Shown here one piece after another: positions 25,537-33,979 of a DNA stretch of 64,000 nt. The stretch lies in contig JAYULL010000124.1 in NCBI GenBank assembly GCA_043763625.1, positions 1 through 64,000 on the forward strand, written 5' to 3'. Under the pieces are notes generated by a model. It saw only the letters and a program-made list of their open reading frames with translations, was not told where the DNA came from and did not search any database. A program made the translations under genes and the position numbers. Positions within the stretch are counted from its first letter, which is position 1, and the number at the start of each line of letters is the position of its first letter. This DNA comes from Rubrolithibacter sp043763625. Lineage in GTDB: Bacteria; Bacteroidota; Bacteroidia; Sphingobacteriales; Sphingobacteriaceae.

Positions 25537-27537
25537 TTAGTAGTCGTAATTAAATAACGAGTGAATTGTGTCTTCTATTGAATATTTCGGTTCCCATCCG
25601 GTATCTTTTTTAAAAGAATTAATATCCATACCAAAATTTAAAAGGTTTTCTTTTTCCAGAAGATCAATTTTAGAACGGTTGTTTTTGTAGTATGTTTTAC
25701 CTGTTTTAATTACTTGTTCTGCTAATTCTATCAAGTTAATTTGATTAGACGGACCCAGGTTATAGACCGGTCTCCATTTACCGGTTGTATTTAATAAAGA
25801 AATAATACCTGAAACAGCGTCTCTTATATCCAGTCTTTCAACTTTCTGCATACCTCCGATAACCGTTAGGTTTTCTTGGTTTTTTATTTTTTTAACAAAC
25901 CTCGACATGATATCAATATCAATTAACCCGTTAGCACCTCCGGTTGTTGAAGCAAGTCTTATAGATGATGTCTTTATATGTTTTTTTTGATGTGCTAATT
26001 CATTAAGTAATAATTCTGTACAATATTTTGCAGAAGAATATGGAGTATTGGGAGCCGGTACAGTTTCCTCATTCCAAGGTGGCATAGATGATTGTCCATA
26101 AACGCTTTGAGACGATAAATTAATTATTTCACTCAAATTATGATCTACGGCACTTCTGAATATTTTGGCCGTAAAAGCTAAACTTTCAGCAATTTCTTCA
26201 TTGGTTTTATGAGGGCGAGCAAAGCCCAGATGTAGTAAACTGTCAAAATTCCCAAATGAAAAGCTTCCCTTTTCAAAATCAACTGAATCATAGAGCTCTA
26301 CAGATTTCGGCAATAATAGCTTAGCTGTTTCTTTATTCCTTACTAACGCAGCAATTGTATAATCAGAATTTTGACTTAAAAGCGCATCAATTAAATTTCT
26401 GCCCACAAATCCGGTAGCACCGGTTAAAACAATTTTCTTATTCGTCTTTGTATTCGAGTTATTAACTTTTGAGAATACGCTTTTAACTAAAGGATTTCTA
26501 TCTTTATGAACAGTTTTACTTGATATTTGTCTAACTCCAAAAAGATCGTTGTTTATTTTAAGTATATTATCTTCTTCTTCATTTAAACCTAACCAACTTT
26601 TAATACAAGCCTCCACCTCATTAAACCCCATTAACGCCCTTAATCCCGTTATTCCGGTAAATCTTGCATTTAATTCAAATATTTTCAACCCCTCATCTGT
26701 TATCCGACCTTGTAAATTTACCGGGCCTTTAAGGCCAAGTTCTCTTAAACTTGGAATTAATTTATCAATCTGATCCCGGAAATCACAGTCATCATAGGGT
26801 ATGATTTCAATGGGAACACCGTTTTTTAATCGATTAAAAGACGCCATTCTTCCAAGTAAGTCACCTTTTTTATTAGTAACTAATTGAATTGATATTTCTG
26901 AAACTTGAGGATTTATTTTTTTACTAATTAATTGTTCGAAAACAGCAATATTTGCATCTCCTCTGTGGGGTTTAGCAATTTCTTGAATGATATGATCTTC
27001 GTTTAGTTTCTGTAGATCTGACCGGTCAAATAAAATATATACTCCTGCTGATGCAGAGCCGGCCGATGGTTTTGCAATAACCGGAAAATCTATTTGCTTT
27101 TTATCCAAACCCTCTAAAAATTCCTCTTTATTGGCAAAACTTTTCACAAAAATATCAGAAATATTATTTAGTTTATCTGTAGCAAGGGCTTTATCTCTTA
27201 CAAGATCTAAAAAGGATTCATCTGATACAATTACTTCGATACCTTTTTCATTGAACTTTTTTAAGTTTTTAGAAAAAAGTTTCAGTTCTTCATCTATTCC
27301 CGGTATAATAATTTGTATGTCGTTATCTAGGCATATTGAGATAATATTTTCGATATAATTTTCATTGTTCACCTTTGGAGTTTTTATAATATAATCGCAT
27401 TCGTATAACCCATAGGCGAATGGACTATTATCTAATCCAAATGTTGTTAAGGGTAAGTTAGATAACTTACATGAATCTATAATTGATTGACCTATTCCAC
27501 TTCCGCAGCAAGAAATAGCTAAATTTATATTCTTCAT
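25537..27537 (-). CDS. ATP-grasp / NAD-dependent epimerase (SDR) fusion protein
   Basis: The 666-residue two-domain protein is unusual. Residues 1-345 are an ATP-grasp module of the CarB-like group: pre-ATP-grasp fold at the N-terminus, PVIAKPSAGSASAGVYILF at 152-170, and the metal-binding strand FELNARFTG at 287-295. Residues 368-666 are an extended short-chain dehydrogenase: GATGFVGRNL at 373-382, INLSSQSVYG, catalytic Y500 and K504 in YSSAK, and ERLDIRDAVSGI. It could activate a carboxylate and modify a nucleotide sugar or a linked product. The gene is visibly more AT-rich than hisS, has no biosynthetic partners, and looks acquired. Confidence 0.82.
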   Translation of the reverse strand: MKNINLAISCCGSGIGQSIIDSCKLSNLPLTTFGLDNSPFAYGLYECDYIIKTPKVNNENYIENIISICLDNDIQIIIPGIDEELKLFSKNLKKFNEKGIEVIVSDESFLDLVRDKALATDKLNNISDIFVKSFANKEEFLEGLDKKQIDFPVIAKPSAGSASAGVYILFDRSDLQKLNEDHIIQEIAKPHRGDANIAVFEQLISKKINPQVSEISIQLVTNKKGDLLGRMASFNRLKNGVPIEIIPYDDCDFRDQIDKLIPSLRELGLKGPVNLQGRITDEGLKIFELNARFTGITGLRALMGFNEVEACIKSWLGLNEEEDNILKINNDLFGVRQISSKTVHKDRNPLVKSVFSKVNNSNTKTNKKIVLTGATGFVGRNLIDALLSQNSDYTIAALVRNKETAKLLLPKSVELYDSVDFEKGSFSFGNFDSLLHLGFARPHKTNEEIAESLAFTAKIFRSAVDHNLSEIINLSSQSVYGQSSMPPWNEETVPAPNTPYSSAKYCTELLLNELAHQKKHIKTSSIRLASTTGGANGLIDIDIMSRFVKKIKNQENLTVIGGMQKVERLDIRDAVSGIISLLNTTGKWRPVYNLGPSNQINLIELAEQVIKTGKTYYKNNRSKIDLLEKENLLNFGMDINSFKKDTGWEPKYSIEDTIHSLFNYDY

Positions 27538-27660
27538 TTGTTCCTTTCGTAAATATTAAATAAGAGTTAGTTTTTTTGAATAGGCGGATAGAGCACTTTG
27601 CGGTCCCAAGTACTAAATTAAATAAAAATAGAATAGATCCGTTTCACCGCCAATTTGTAT

Positions 27661-27738
27661 TTCTTAACCGTATTTACGGAACACAGATTTAATGGTTTCG
27701 AAAATATAATTCCGCTTGTCCATCTCTGCCGGAGAAAA
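27661..27738 (-). pseudogene. Diverged fragment of the hisS 5' region
   Basis: The minus strand reads FSPAEMDKRNYIFETIKSVF then RKYG and a stop, aligning with FSPTEMVKRNYIF... of intact hisS (25161-25239). By eye there are about ten base differences in about 70 aligned bases, and seven of the nine changed codons are synonymous. That pattern means the fragment diverged while still coding. It has no start or body and ends at the VOC gene stop. Confidence 0.8.
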
Positions 27739-27741
27739 CAA

Positions 27742-28107
27742 TCAAGGTTCGTTTACGCTCTGTCCAAAAGTCAATAAATTGTTGTCGGGGTCAAGTAAGG
27801 AGAATTCCTTTTGTCCCCAAGGCTTTAATTCTAAAGGTCCATTCGGGTGAATCGAAATTTTCCGGTCCAATAACGATTGATAAAGCTTCTCAATCTCATT
27901 TGTTCTTATATAAACTTGCCCGTAGTTTTCTTTCCGCTCAAGTTCTTTAAACTCAAAAAAGTGAATTTGTACGTTGTCTTTTTGAATCATCAAATAGCCT
28001 TCATAGTCGTGTTTACCAACGGGTTGAAAACCTAATTTGTTTATATAGTAATTTTTTGTTGCTTCCTTGTCGCTCATAGGCAACTTCGGATTAATTTCTG
28101 TGAGCAT
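27742..28107 (-). CDS. VOC-family (glyoxalase/bleomycin-resistance-like) protein
   Basis: The 121-residue protein has the paired beta-alpha-beta modules of the VOC fold: NPKLPMSDKEATKNYYINKLGFQPVG at the start and KEFSLLDPDNNLLTFGQ at the end. The layout QIHFFEFKEL...QVYIRTNEIEKLYQSL resembles bleomycin-binding-protein relatives. The actual ligand or reaction is not deducible. It lies in the disturbed region next to the hisS fragment and may be accessory cargo. Confidence 0.85.
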   Translation of the reverse strand: MLTEINPKLPMSDKEATKNYYINKLGFQPVGKHDYEGYLMIQKDNVQIHFFEFKELERKENYGQVYIRTNEIEKLYQSLLDRKISIHPNGPLELKPWGQKEFSLLDPDNNLLTFGQSVNEP

Positions 28108-28268
28108 GTTTTTGTCGGTTGGTTTGTAAGCGTAACACTAAAATATTAATCTTTTTATTGCTTTCCGACAGGCTGGCAAAGCCTGCTCGAGAGCTGCAAT
28201 CCGGCTAACGCACTATTAGCAGTTCGTGCTTATTTTACACCGATTGTATATTATTTGTAGTTATTCAT

Positions 28269-28794
28269 TTACTGTTTATAGGTCCACTCATTCCCTTTTA
28301 AAAAAAGTGATAGGTTTTGTCCCACTCCTTACTCTTTCCCCAACCGGTCAGTGATGAAACTATTTTGTGTTCGTTTGTCTACCTTTTTAATTGTATAATT
28401 TCTTGAATTTTCATCAGCGGCTCTTACATTTTCTGCGAAACTTCGGTTGAGAATTACTTTTAATACAAGTAATTCTCTGTCGATAAGACTTTAAATAGGT
28501 AATTTAATAGAGCTGCTGTCGGATAATTTATTTGCGCTTTCATAGTTTGTAATAATTTTACCGGCTGATTTATTCAATATGTGCTAAAGGTGCAATCCAC
28601 TTTTTCAATCTCTCATCATCAGTAAAAAGCTTCCAAGCTGCGGTTAAGTCTACAGGCAAAGTAGTTTCAATGCGCAAAGCCTTTTCACCTGATTGGTTAG
28701 TATAAGAAGTGTTTTTCAATGATTGACTGCAACCCGGTAAAGTCATTAATATAGAAACTACAATCGTGATATTTTTTTTAAATTTATAATACAA
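28269..28794 (-). pseudogene. SRPBCC/AHSA1-type lipoprotein gene with several frameshifts
   Basis: The N-terminal part (28570-28794, start TTG) reads a lipoprotein-like leader (VSILMTLPGCSQ) and then LPVDLTAAWKLFTDDERLKKWIAP, which is the AHSA1 opening. After a stop, further pieces of the same fold can be read in shifted frames: GKIITNYESANKLSDSSSIKL, RELLVLKVILNRSFAENVRAADEN, IVSSLTGWGKSKEWDKTYHF and FLKGNEWTYKQ, ending at 28269. At least three frame changes make it a pseudogene. Confidence 0.78.
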
Positions 28795-28880
28795 AATTTA
28801 TAGGTTATTTGACTAATGATTGTTAGAGATACCAAAACCCATTGATAAAAAGTTAAATTTTATGGAGGAATAGAACTTAT

Positions 28881-29306
28881 ATGTTCCTAAAGAATACCCC
28901 ACTTTTTATCTGTTGCTTATTGTTTACCACCTTCTATCTGCTCTCTTGCGATAGTAAGCCGAAACGAAAAAATACCAAGAACACAATTGACTATATAAAA
29001 CAAATACCGGGTATAAATGACAGTATACAGGTTGATATAACCCAAAAGGGCAAGGTTCTGATTAGTTACTCAGATTGTTATAACTGCCATAAAGAAAGCC
29101 AAAGATCAGTGAGACCGGCTTTTGGAGATATAGCTAAACGATATCCGGTAAAAAAAGTATATATCGAGATGCTCGCTCATAAAGTAATTGCAGGAGGAAG
29201 CGGAAGTTGGGGATACCCGGTTATGGATCCGCATCCTAAACTTTCATTGGAAGATGCAAAAACGATGGTCACTTATATCTTGTCCTTAAAAAGTGATCAT
29301 TATTAA
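28881..29306 (+). CDS. Lipoprotein c-type cytochrome
   Basis: The 141-residue protein has a lipoprotein signal (FTTFYLLSCDS) and one haem-binding motif, CYNCHK, at about residue 69. The distal Met is probably in WGYPVMDPHPKLS and the final helix in EDAKTMVTYILSL, matching a class I cytochrome c of the cbb3/monohaem type. It would act as a membrane-anchored electron carrier in the periplasm. A GGAGG precedes the ATG by about 13 bases. No oxidase genes are adjacent. Confidence 0.88.
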   Translation: MFLKNTPLFICCLLFTTFYLLSCDSKPKRKNTKNTIDYIKQIPGINDSIQVDITQKGKVLISYSDCYNCHKESQRSVRPAFGDIAKRYPVKKVYIEMLAHKVIAGGSGSWGYPVMDPHPKLSLEDAKTMVTYILSLKSDHY

Positions 29307-29378
29307 TATACTTACGATCCTAACTCGTTTGCAAGGGGAAAATATTATTCCGGTCTCATAATCTCAAGACTTGACATT

Positions 29379-30416
29379 TTAAAACGCATTCCACCCTTGT
29401 GCCCTTAAAGGGTGTACATTGCCGGATTTACTAATCAGATTCATTCCGGCAGCTTCTTCTTTTATGTAACCGATTACCGAAATATCCGAACTGAATTTAA
29501 TCTTGTCGTAATCTGTTTGGTTAATGGTAAACAATAATTCATAATCTTCGCCGCCGTTTAATGCACACGTTGTAGGGTCTAAACCGAATTCACGAGCGGT
29601 TTCGTAAGTCATCGGATCTATAGGTAGTTTATCCTCGAATATATCGCAGCCCTTACCGGACTGTTTGCAAATATGTATTATTTCTGAAGCTATCCCGTCA
29701 GAAACATCTATCATAGAAGTGGGCTTTACCTTTAATTCTTTCAAAAGCTCTATTATATCTTTTCGGCTTTCAGGCTTTAATTGGCGTTCTATGATATAAT
29801 CTTTACCTTCTAAATCAGGTTGAATTTGAGGATTTTCCAAATAAATTAGTTTTTCCCGTTCTAAAAGCTGCAATCCCGCATAGGCGCCGCCTAAATCTCC
29901 GCTAACACAAATCAAATCTTTTTCGTTAGCACCGCTTCGGTAACAAATATTTTTTTCATCCACGTAGCCTATACTGGTTACGCTAATAACTAAACCTTGT
30001 TTAGAGGCTGAAGTATCGCCGCCTACTAAGTCAATTTTATATTTATCGCAAGCCAGTAAAACTCCTTGGTATAATTCCTCAACAGCTTCTAAAGGAAATT
30101 TGCTTGATAAGCCTATTGATACTGTAACTTGAGTAGCTGTACCGTTCATAGCGTAAATATCGCTCAGGTTAACTTGCACTGCTTTATATCCCAAATGTTT
30201 TAACGGTGTATAAGCCAGATCGAAATGTATTCCTTCTAAAAGTAAATCGGTTGATATCAGCGTTTTTTTACCGGAGAAGTCCAGAACAGCAGCATCGTCT
30301 CCGATTCCTTTTGTAGTAGTGCCGGAATCAAAAAGCTTGACGTGTTTAGTAATATAATCTAATAAGCCGAATTCGCCTAAAGTACTTAAATCTGTTTTTT
30401 CTTTATTATCAAACAT
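29379..30416 (-). CDS. thiL: Thiamine-monophosphate kinase
   Basis: The 345-residue enzyme phosphorylates thiamine monophosphate to the active diphosphate cofactor. Markers are GDDAAVLDFSGKKTLISTDLLLEGIHFD near the N-terminus, YKAVQVNLSDIYAMNGTATQ, VGGDTSASKQG, MIDVSDGIASEI and LNGGEDYELLFTI. Length and order are those of a complete ThiL of the PurM-like ATPase superfamily. It lies 59 bases downstream of nadA on the same strand; a small heptamer repeat occupies the spacer. Confidence 0.95.
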   Translation of the reverse strand: MFDNKEKTDLSTLGEFGLLDYITKHVKLFDSGTTTKGIGDDAAVLDFSGKKTLISTDLLLEGIHFDLAYTPLKHLGYKAVQVNLSDIYAMNGTATQVTVSIGLSSKFPLEAVEELYQGVLLACDKYKIDLVGGDTSASKQGLVISVTSIGYVDEKNICYRSGANEKDLICVSGDLGGAYAGLQLLEREKLIYLENPQIQPDLEGKDYIIERQLKPESRKDIIELLKELKVKPTSMIDVSDGIASEIIHICKQSGKGCDIFEDKLPIDPMTYETAREFGLDPTTCALNGGEDYELLFTINQTDYDKIKFSSDISVIGYIKEEAAGMNLISKSGNVHPLRAQGWNAF

Positions 30417-30422
30417 AGTATG

Positions 30423-30443
30423 AGCTGTGAGCTTTCAGCTATC
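30423..30443. repeat. Heptamer repeat in the thiL-nadA spacer
   Basis: Three 7-base units AGCTGTG, AGCTTTC, AGCTATC on the plus strand match those embedded in hisS at 24412-24446. Confidence 0.55.
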
Positions 30444-30474
30444 CCCCTCCGGCATGCTGTATTATTTCATTTTC

Positions 30475-31467
30475 TTACAAACCAAACTTTGCGGATATTT
30501 CAAGCATTCTTTCGATTGGTTTTATCGCTCTTACTATAACATCCTGCGGTACTGTTACTTCCGGCAAGCCATTCTTTAAACACAAATAAAGCTTATCCAA
30601 GGTGTTTCGCTTCATGTGCGGACAATCGTTGCAAGCGCAAGAATTGTTCGGGGGAGCCGGAATAAACACCTTTCCGGGGTTTGACTTCTCCATCTGATGG
30701 ATTATTCCGCTTTCGGTTGCTACTATAAATTCTATTGCCGGATTGTTAATCGTGTAGTTTAATAATCCTGTTGTGGATCCTATATAATCGGCCATTTTTA
30801 ACACCACATCCTCACATTCGGGATGTGCTATAAATCTTGCTTCCGGATGCCTTTCCTTCAGTTTTATTATCCGCTGCTGCGAGAATATTTCGTGAACCAT
30901 ACAGGCTCCGTTCCATAAAACTAAATCTCTCCCTGTTTTTTTAGCTACATAAGAACCTAAGTTTCTGTCGGGCCCGAATATTATCTTCTGATCTGCAGGT
31001 AAACTTTCTACTATTTGAACCGCGTTAGATGAGGTACAAACAATGTCACTCAAAGCTTTCAACTCTGCAGTGCAGTTTACATAGGTTATTACCAAATGGT
31101 CGGGGTATTTCTCTTTAAACTTAGCAAAAAGGTGCGGCGGACAACTGTCGGAAAGCGAACAACCCGCTTTTAAATCGGGTAATAAAACTGTTTTTTGAGG
31201 TGATAATATCTTTGCTGTTTCTGCCATGAAGTGTACTCCGGCAAATACGATAATATCGGCGTCAGTTTTTGCTGCTTGTTGCGATAGGCCCAAGCTGTCG
31301 CCAATATAATCTGCAATATCTTGTATATCAGTTTCCTGATAGTAATGTGCCAGTATAACTGCATTTTTTTCTTTTTTTAATCGGTTTATCTCGTCAAATA
31401 GATCCAGAGTAGGATCGATGGGTTCGTCTACAAAACCCTTGATGTTTATCTCCTCAAATGTATTCAT
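30475..31467 (-). CDS. nadA: Quinolinate synthase
   Basis: The 330-residue [4Fe-4S] enzyme condenses iminoaspartate with dihydroxyacetone phosphate to quinolinate in NAD synthesis. It has AVILAHYYQETDIQDIADYIGDSL, VFAGVHFMAETAKIL with the DLKAGCSLSDSCPP cluster region, YVNCTAELKALSDIVCTSSNA, and the C-terminal CACNDCPHMKRNTL. It is divergent from nadB, whose product supplies iminoaspartate. Confidence 0.97.
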   Translation of the reverse strand: MNTFEEINIKGFVDEPIDPTLDLFDEINRLKKEKNAVILAHYYQETDIQDIADYIGDSLGLSQQAAKTDADIIVFAGVHFMAETAKILSPQKTVLLPDLKAGCSLSDSCPPHLFAKFKEKYPDHLVITYVNCTAELKALSDIVCTSSNAVQIVESLPADQKIIFGPDRNLGSYVAKKTGRDLVLWNGACMVHEIFSQQRIIKLKERHPEARFIAHPECEDVVLKMADYIGSTTGLLNYTINNPAIEFIVATESGIIHQMEKSNPGKVFIPAPPNNSCACNDCPHMKRNTLDKLYLCLKNGLPEVTVPQDVIVRAIKPIERMLEISAKFGL

Positions 31468-31880
31468 TAATCAACATTACAATTAATTATAATTTATTTA
31501 TATAAAAGAATCTTATGTTTTATTAGTGTGTTGGTAATGTTAAAAGTTTACTACTTCTGTATTTTGATATATTATTGTGAGTCACTTTTTAACAATATAC
31601 TAACATTTAAAACTCCTTAACTTATTGATTTACAATAAGTATATATGATTTGATGTTTAATTACAATATTTATTCAGTTAATTCTTTGGGTAGTTAAAGA
31701 GGTTAAGAACTATCGTGTTTTCATCTTATAACTTTATTATAATTCTACTATTTTTTGGGTAAACCCGAGTTCAGTGAGCTGCGGAAAAATCTTTGATTTA
31801 TTTATAATACAAAATTAACATCTTTACTGTTGTTTATCCACAAACGTATTTTAAGTTTACAATTGTCTAATATTTTATTA
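31468..31880. promoter_or_regulatory. Divergent nadA-nadB intergenic region
   Basis: The 413-base AT-rich spacer separates the two NAD synthesis genes. It must hold both promoters, but I could not place a convincing TTTG-N19-TAnnTTTG pair or a repressor palindrome by eye. There is no coding potential beyond a TTG-initiated extension of nadB from 31830. Confidence 0.5.
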
Positions 31881-33467
31881 ATGCGTAATGTCAATTTTTT
31901 AGTTGTCGGGTCGGGAATTGCCGGTTTGAGTTTTGCACTTAAGGCGGCTAAACACGGTAAGGTACTGATAGTTACAAAATCAAATGAAGATGAATCGAAC
32001 ACTAAGTATGCTCAAGGTGGAGTAGCTGTGGTTGTGGATAAAGAAGATTCTTTCTACAAACATATACAAGACACAGTAGTTGCGGGCGACGGGTTATGTG
32101 ATAATAAAGTTGTTGAAATAGTGGTTAAGGAAGGTCCGGAGAGAATTCAAGAAATAATAGACTATGGAACCAACTTCGATAAAACCAATAAAGGTATTTA
32201 CGACTTAGCAAAAGAAGGCGGTCATTCAGAGCACCGTGTGCTTCATTATAAAGATATTACCGGATTTGAAATAGAAAGAGCTTTGTTAGAACAAGTTCAC
32301 AAGAGCGATAATATAGAAATATTAACGCATTATTTTGCTATTGAATTAATTACCCAACATCACCTCGGCGAGTTTGTAGATAGGAAGTCTCAGGATATTA
32401 CGTGTTTCGGTATTTACGCCTTAAATACGCACAGTAACGATGTCGAGAAGATTTTAGCAAACGTAACGGTGATGGCGTCAGGTGGCGCGGGACATATATA
32501 TTCGGCAACTACTAATCCTGTAATTGCAACCGGAGACGGAATTGCTATGGTATATCGAGCCAAAGGAAAAGTAAGAAACATGGAATTTATCCAGTTTCAT
32601 CCGACAGCGCTTTACCTTCCGGGAGAGTATCCTTCATTTTTGATTTCTGAAGCAGTGCGAGGTTTTGGAGGAGTTTTAAAAAACCGTAACGGGGAAGAGT
32701 TTATGCATTTATATGACGAGAGAAAATCGTTGGCTCCTCGTGACATAGTAGCTCGTGCTATAGACTCTGAAATGAAAAAATCAGGTGATGAATTTGTTTA
32801 CCTCGATATTCGGCATCGTTCCAAAGGGGACATACTATCTCATTTTCCTAATATCTATGCTAAGTGTTTAAGTATAGGTTTGGATATGACTAAAGACATG
32901 ATTCCCGTTACTCCTGCTTGCCATTATATGTGCGGCGGTATTTTGGTAGATAATTACGGCAAGTCTTCCATTCGGCGCTTGTATGCATGCGGCGAGTGCT
33001 CATCAACAGGTTTACACGGAGCAAATAGATTAGCATCTAATTCGCTCTTGGAAGCGACTGTTTTTGCTCATCGTATTTATCTTTCTGCAATAGAAAGCTT
33101 CTCAAAATACAGTATTCCGAATAATATACCTGAGTGGGATGAAACCAATACACATCTTTCAAATGAAGATATTTTAGTTACTCACAATCTAAGAGAAACA
33201 CAAAAGATTATGAGTGACTATGTCGGAATAGTTCGTTCGGATTTTCGGCTTGAAAGGGCACTCCGCAGACTTGGACTTCTTCATGATGAAACTGAGGAGT
33301 TTTATAAAGCTACTAAGCTGTCTATCAAATTATGCGAACTAAGAAATGTAATTCAAACAGCATTTATTGTTATCAAATCTGCCATGCTTCGTAAAGAAAG
33401 CAGGGGACTTCATTATACGACCGATTATCCGGATCACTATAACACCACAACCGACACCATCTTTTAA
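31881..33467 (+). CDS. nadB: L-aspartate oxidase
   Basis: The 528-residue FAD enzyme oxidises L-aspartate to iminoaspartate for NadA. The N-terminal dinucleotide-binding motif is FLVVGSGIAGLSFALKAA. Further blocks are SNTKYAQGGVAVV, MEFIQFHPTALY, APRDIVARAID, PACHYMCGGILVD and the YACGECSSTGLHGANRLASNSLLEA FAD-binding end. I use the ATG at 31881 because the FAD motif follows directly; the frame is open to a TTG at 31830. It is followed by a gamma-carbonic anhydrase-like gene 2 bases later. Confidence 0.97.
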   Translation: MRNVNFLVVGSGIAGLSFALKAAKHGKVLIVTKSNEDESNTKYAQGGVAVVVDKEDSFYKHIQDTVVAGDGLCDNKVVEIVVKEGPERIQEIIDYGTNFDKTNKGIYDLAKEGGHSEHRVLHYKDITGFEIERALLEQVHKSDNIEILTHYFAIELITQHHLGEFVDRKSQDITCFGIYALNTHSNDVEKILANVTVMASGGAGHIYSATTNPVIATGDGIAMVYRAKGKVRNMEFIQFHPTALYLPGEYPSFLISEAVRGFGGVLKNRNGEEFMHLYDERKSLAPRDIVARAIDSEMKKSGDEFVYLDIRHRSKGDILSHFPNIYAKCLSIGLDMTKDMIPVTPACHYMCGGILVDNYGKSSIRRLYACGECSSTGLHGANRLASNSLLEATVFAHRIYLSAIESFSKYSIPNNIPEWDETNTHLSNEDILVTHNLRETQKIMSDYVGIVRSDFRLERALRRLGLLHDETEEFYKATKLSIKLCELRNVIQTAFIVIKSAMLRKESRGLHYTTDYPDHYNTTTDTIF

Positions 33468-33469
33468 TT

Positions 33470-33979
33470 ATGGCTTTAATCCTTCCTGTAAATAATATTT
33501 CTCCGGTGTGGGGAGAGGGCTGTTTTATAGCTGAGAATGCAACCATTGTAGGCGATGTAAGTATGGGTAATAGTTGTTCGGTTTGGTTTAATGCGGTAAT
33601 TAGAGGAGACGTCAATAGAATTACCATCGGTGATAACGTGAATATTCAGGATGGCGCTATTATTCATTGTACCTATCAAAGGGCTTCAACAACTATAGGA
33701 AATAACGTTTCTATCGGTCACAGAGCCTTAGTGCACGGGTGTCTCTTGAAAAATAATGTTTTGATCGGAATGGGAGCTATCGTTATGGACGATACTATAG
33801 TAGAAGATTTTTGTATAATAGCTGCGGGAGCGATAGTTTTAGAAAAAACAGTATGCGAATCCGGGTTTATGTATGCCGGAATCCCGGCAAAAAAGATTAA
33901 ACCTATTTCATTTGAGCAAAGAGAAATGCTTATCAGGCTGCCTAATAGCTATGTTATGTACTCTAGTTGGTTCATCTAG
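33470..33979 (+). CDS. Gamma-carbonic anhydrase-family protein
   Basis: The 169-residue left-handed beta-helix protein shows the family sequence SVWFNAVIRGDVNRITIGDNVNIQDGAIIH and the metal-site histidines in IGHRALVHGCLLKNNVLIGMGAIVMD. The size and MYAGIPAKKIKPI tail match YrdA/PaaY-type proteins. Whether it hydrates CO2 is uncertain, as many relatives have other or unknown activities. It is tightly coupled to nadB and overlaps the convergent lipoprotein gene by 4 bases. Confidence 0.9.
   Translation: MALILPVNNISPVWGEGCFIAENATIVGDVSMGNSCSVWFNAVIRGDVNRITIGDNVNIQDGAIIHCTYQRASTTIGNNVSIGHRALVHGCLLKNNVLIGMGAIVMDDTIVEDFCIIAAGAIVLEKTVCESGFMYAGIPAKKIKPISFEQREMLIRLPNSYVMYSSWFI

Noticed and set aside
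28150..28240. attC-like integron site upstream of the VOC gene
   Set aside because: There are hairpins and a GTTAGCC-like box, but the paired RYYYAAC/GTTRRRY core boxes are not satisfied and there is no integrase.
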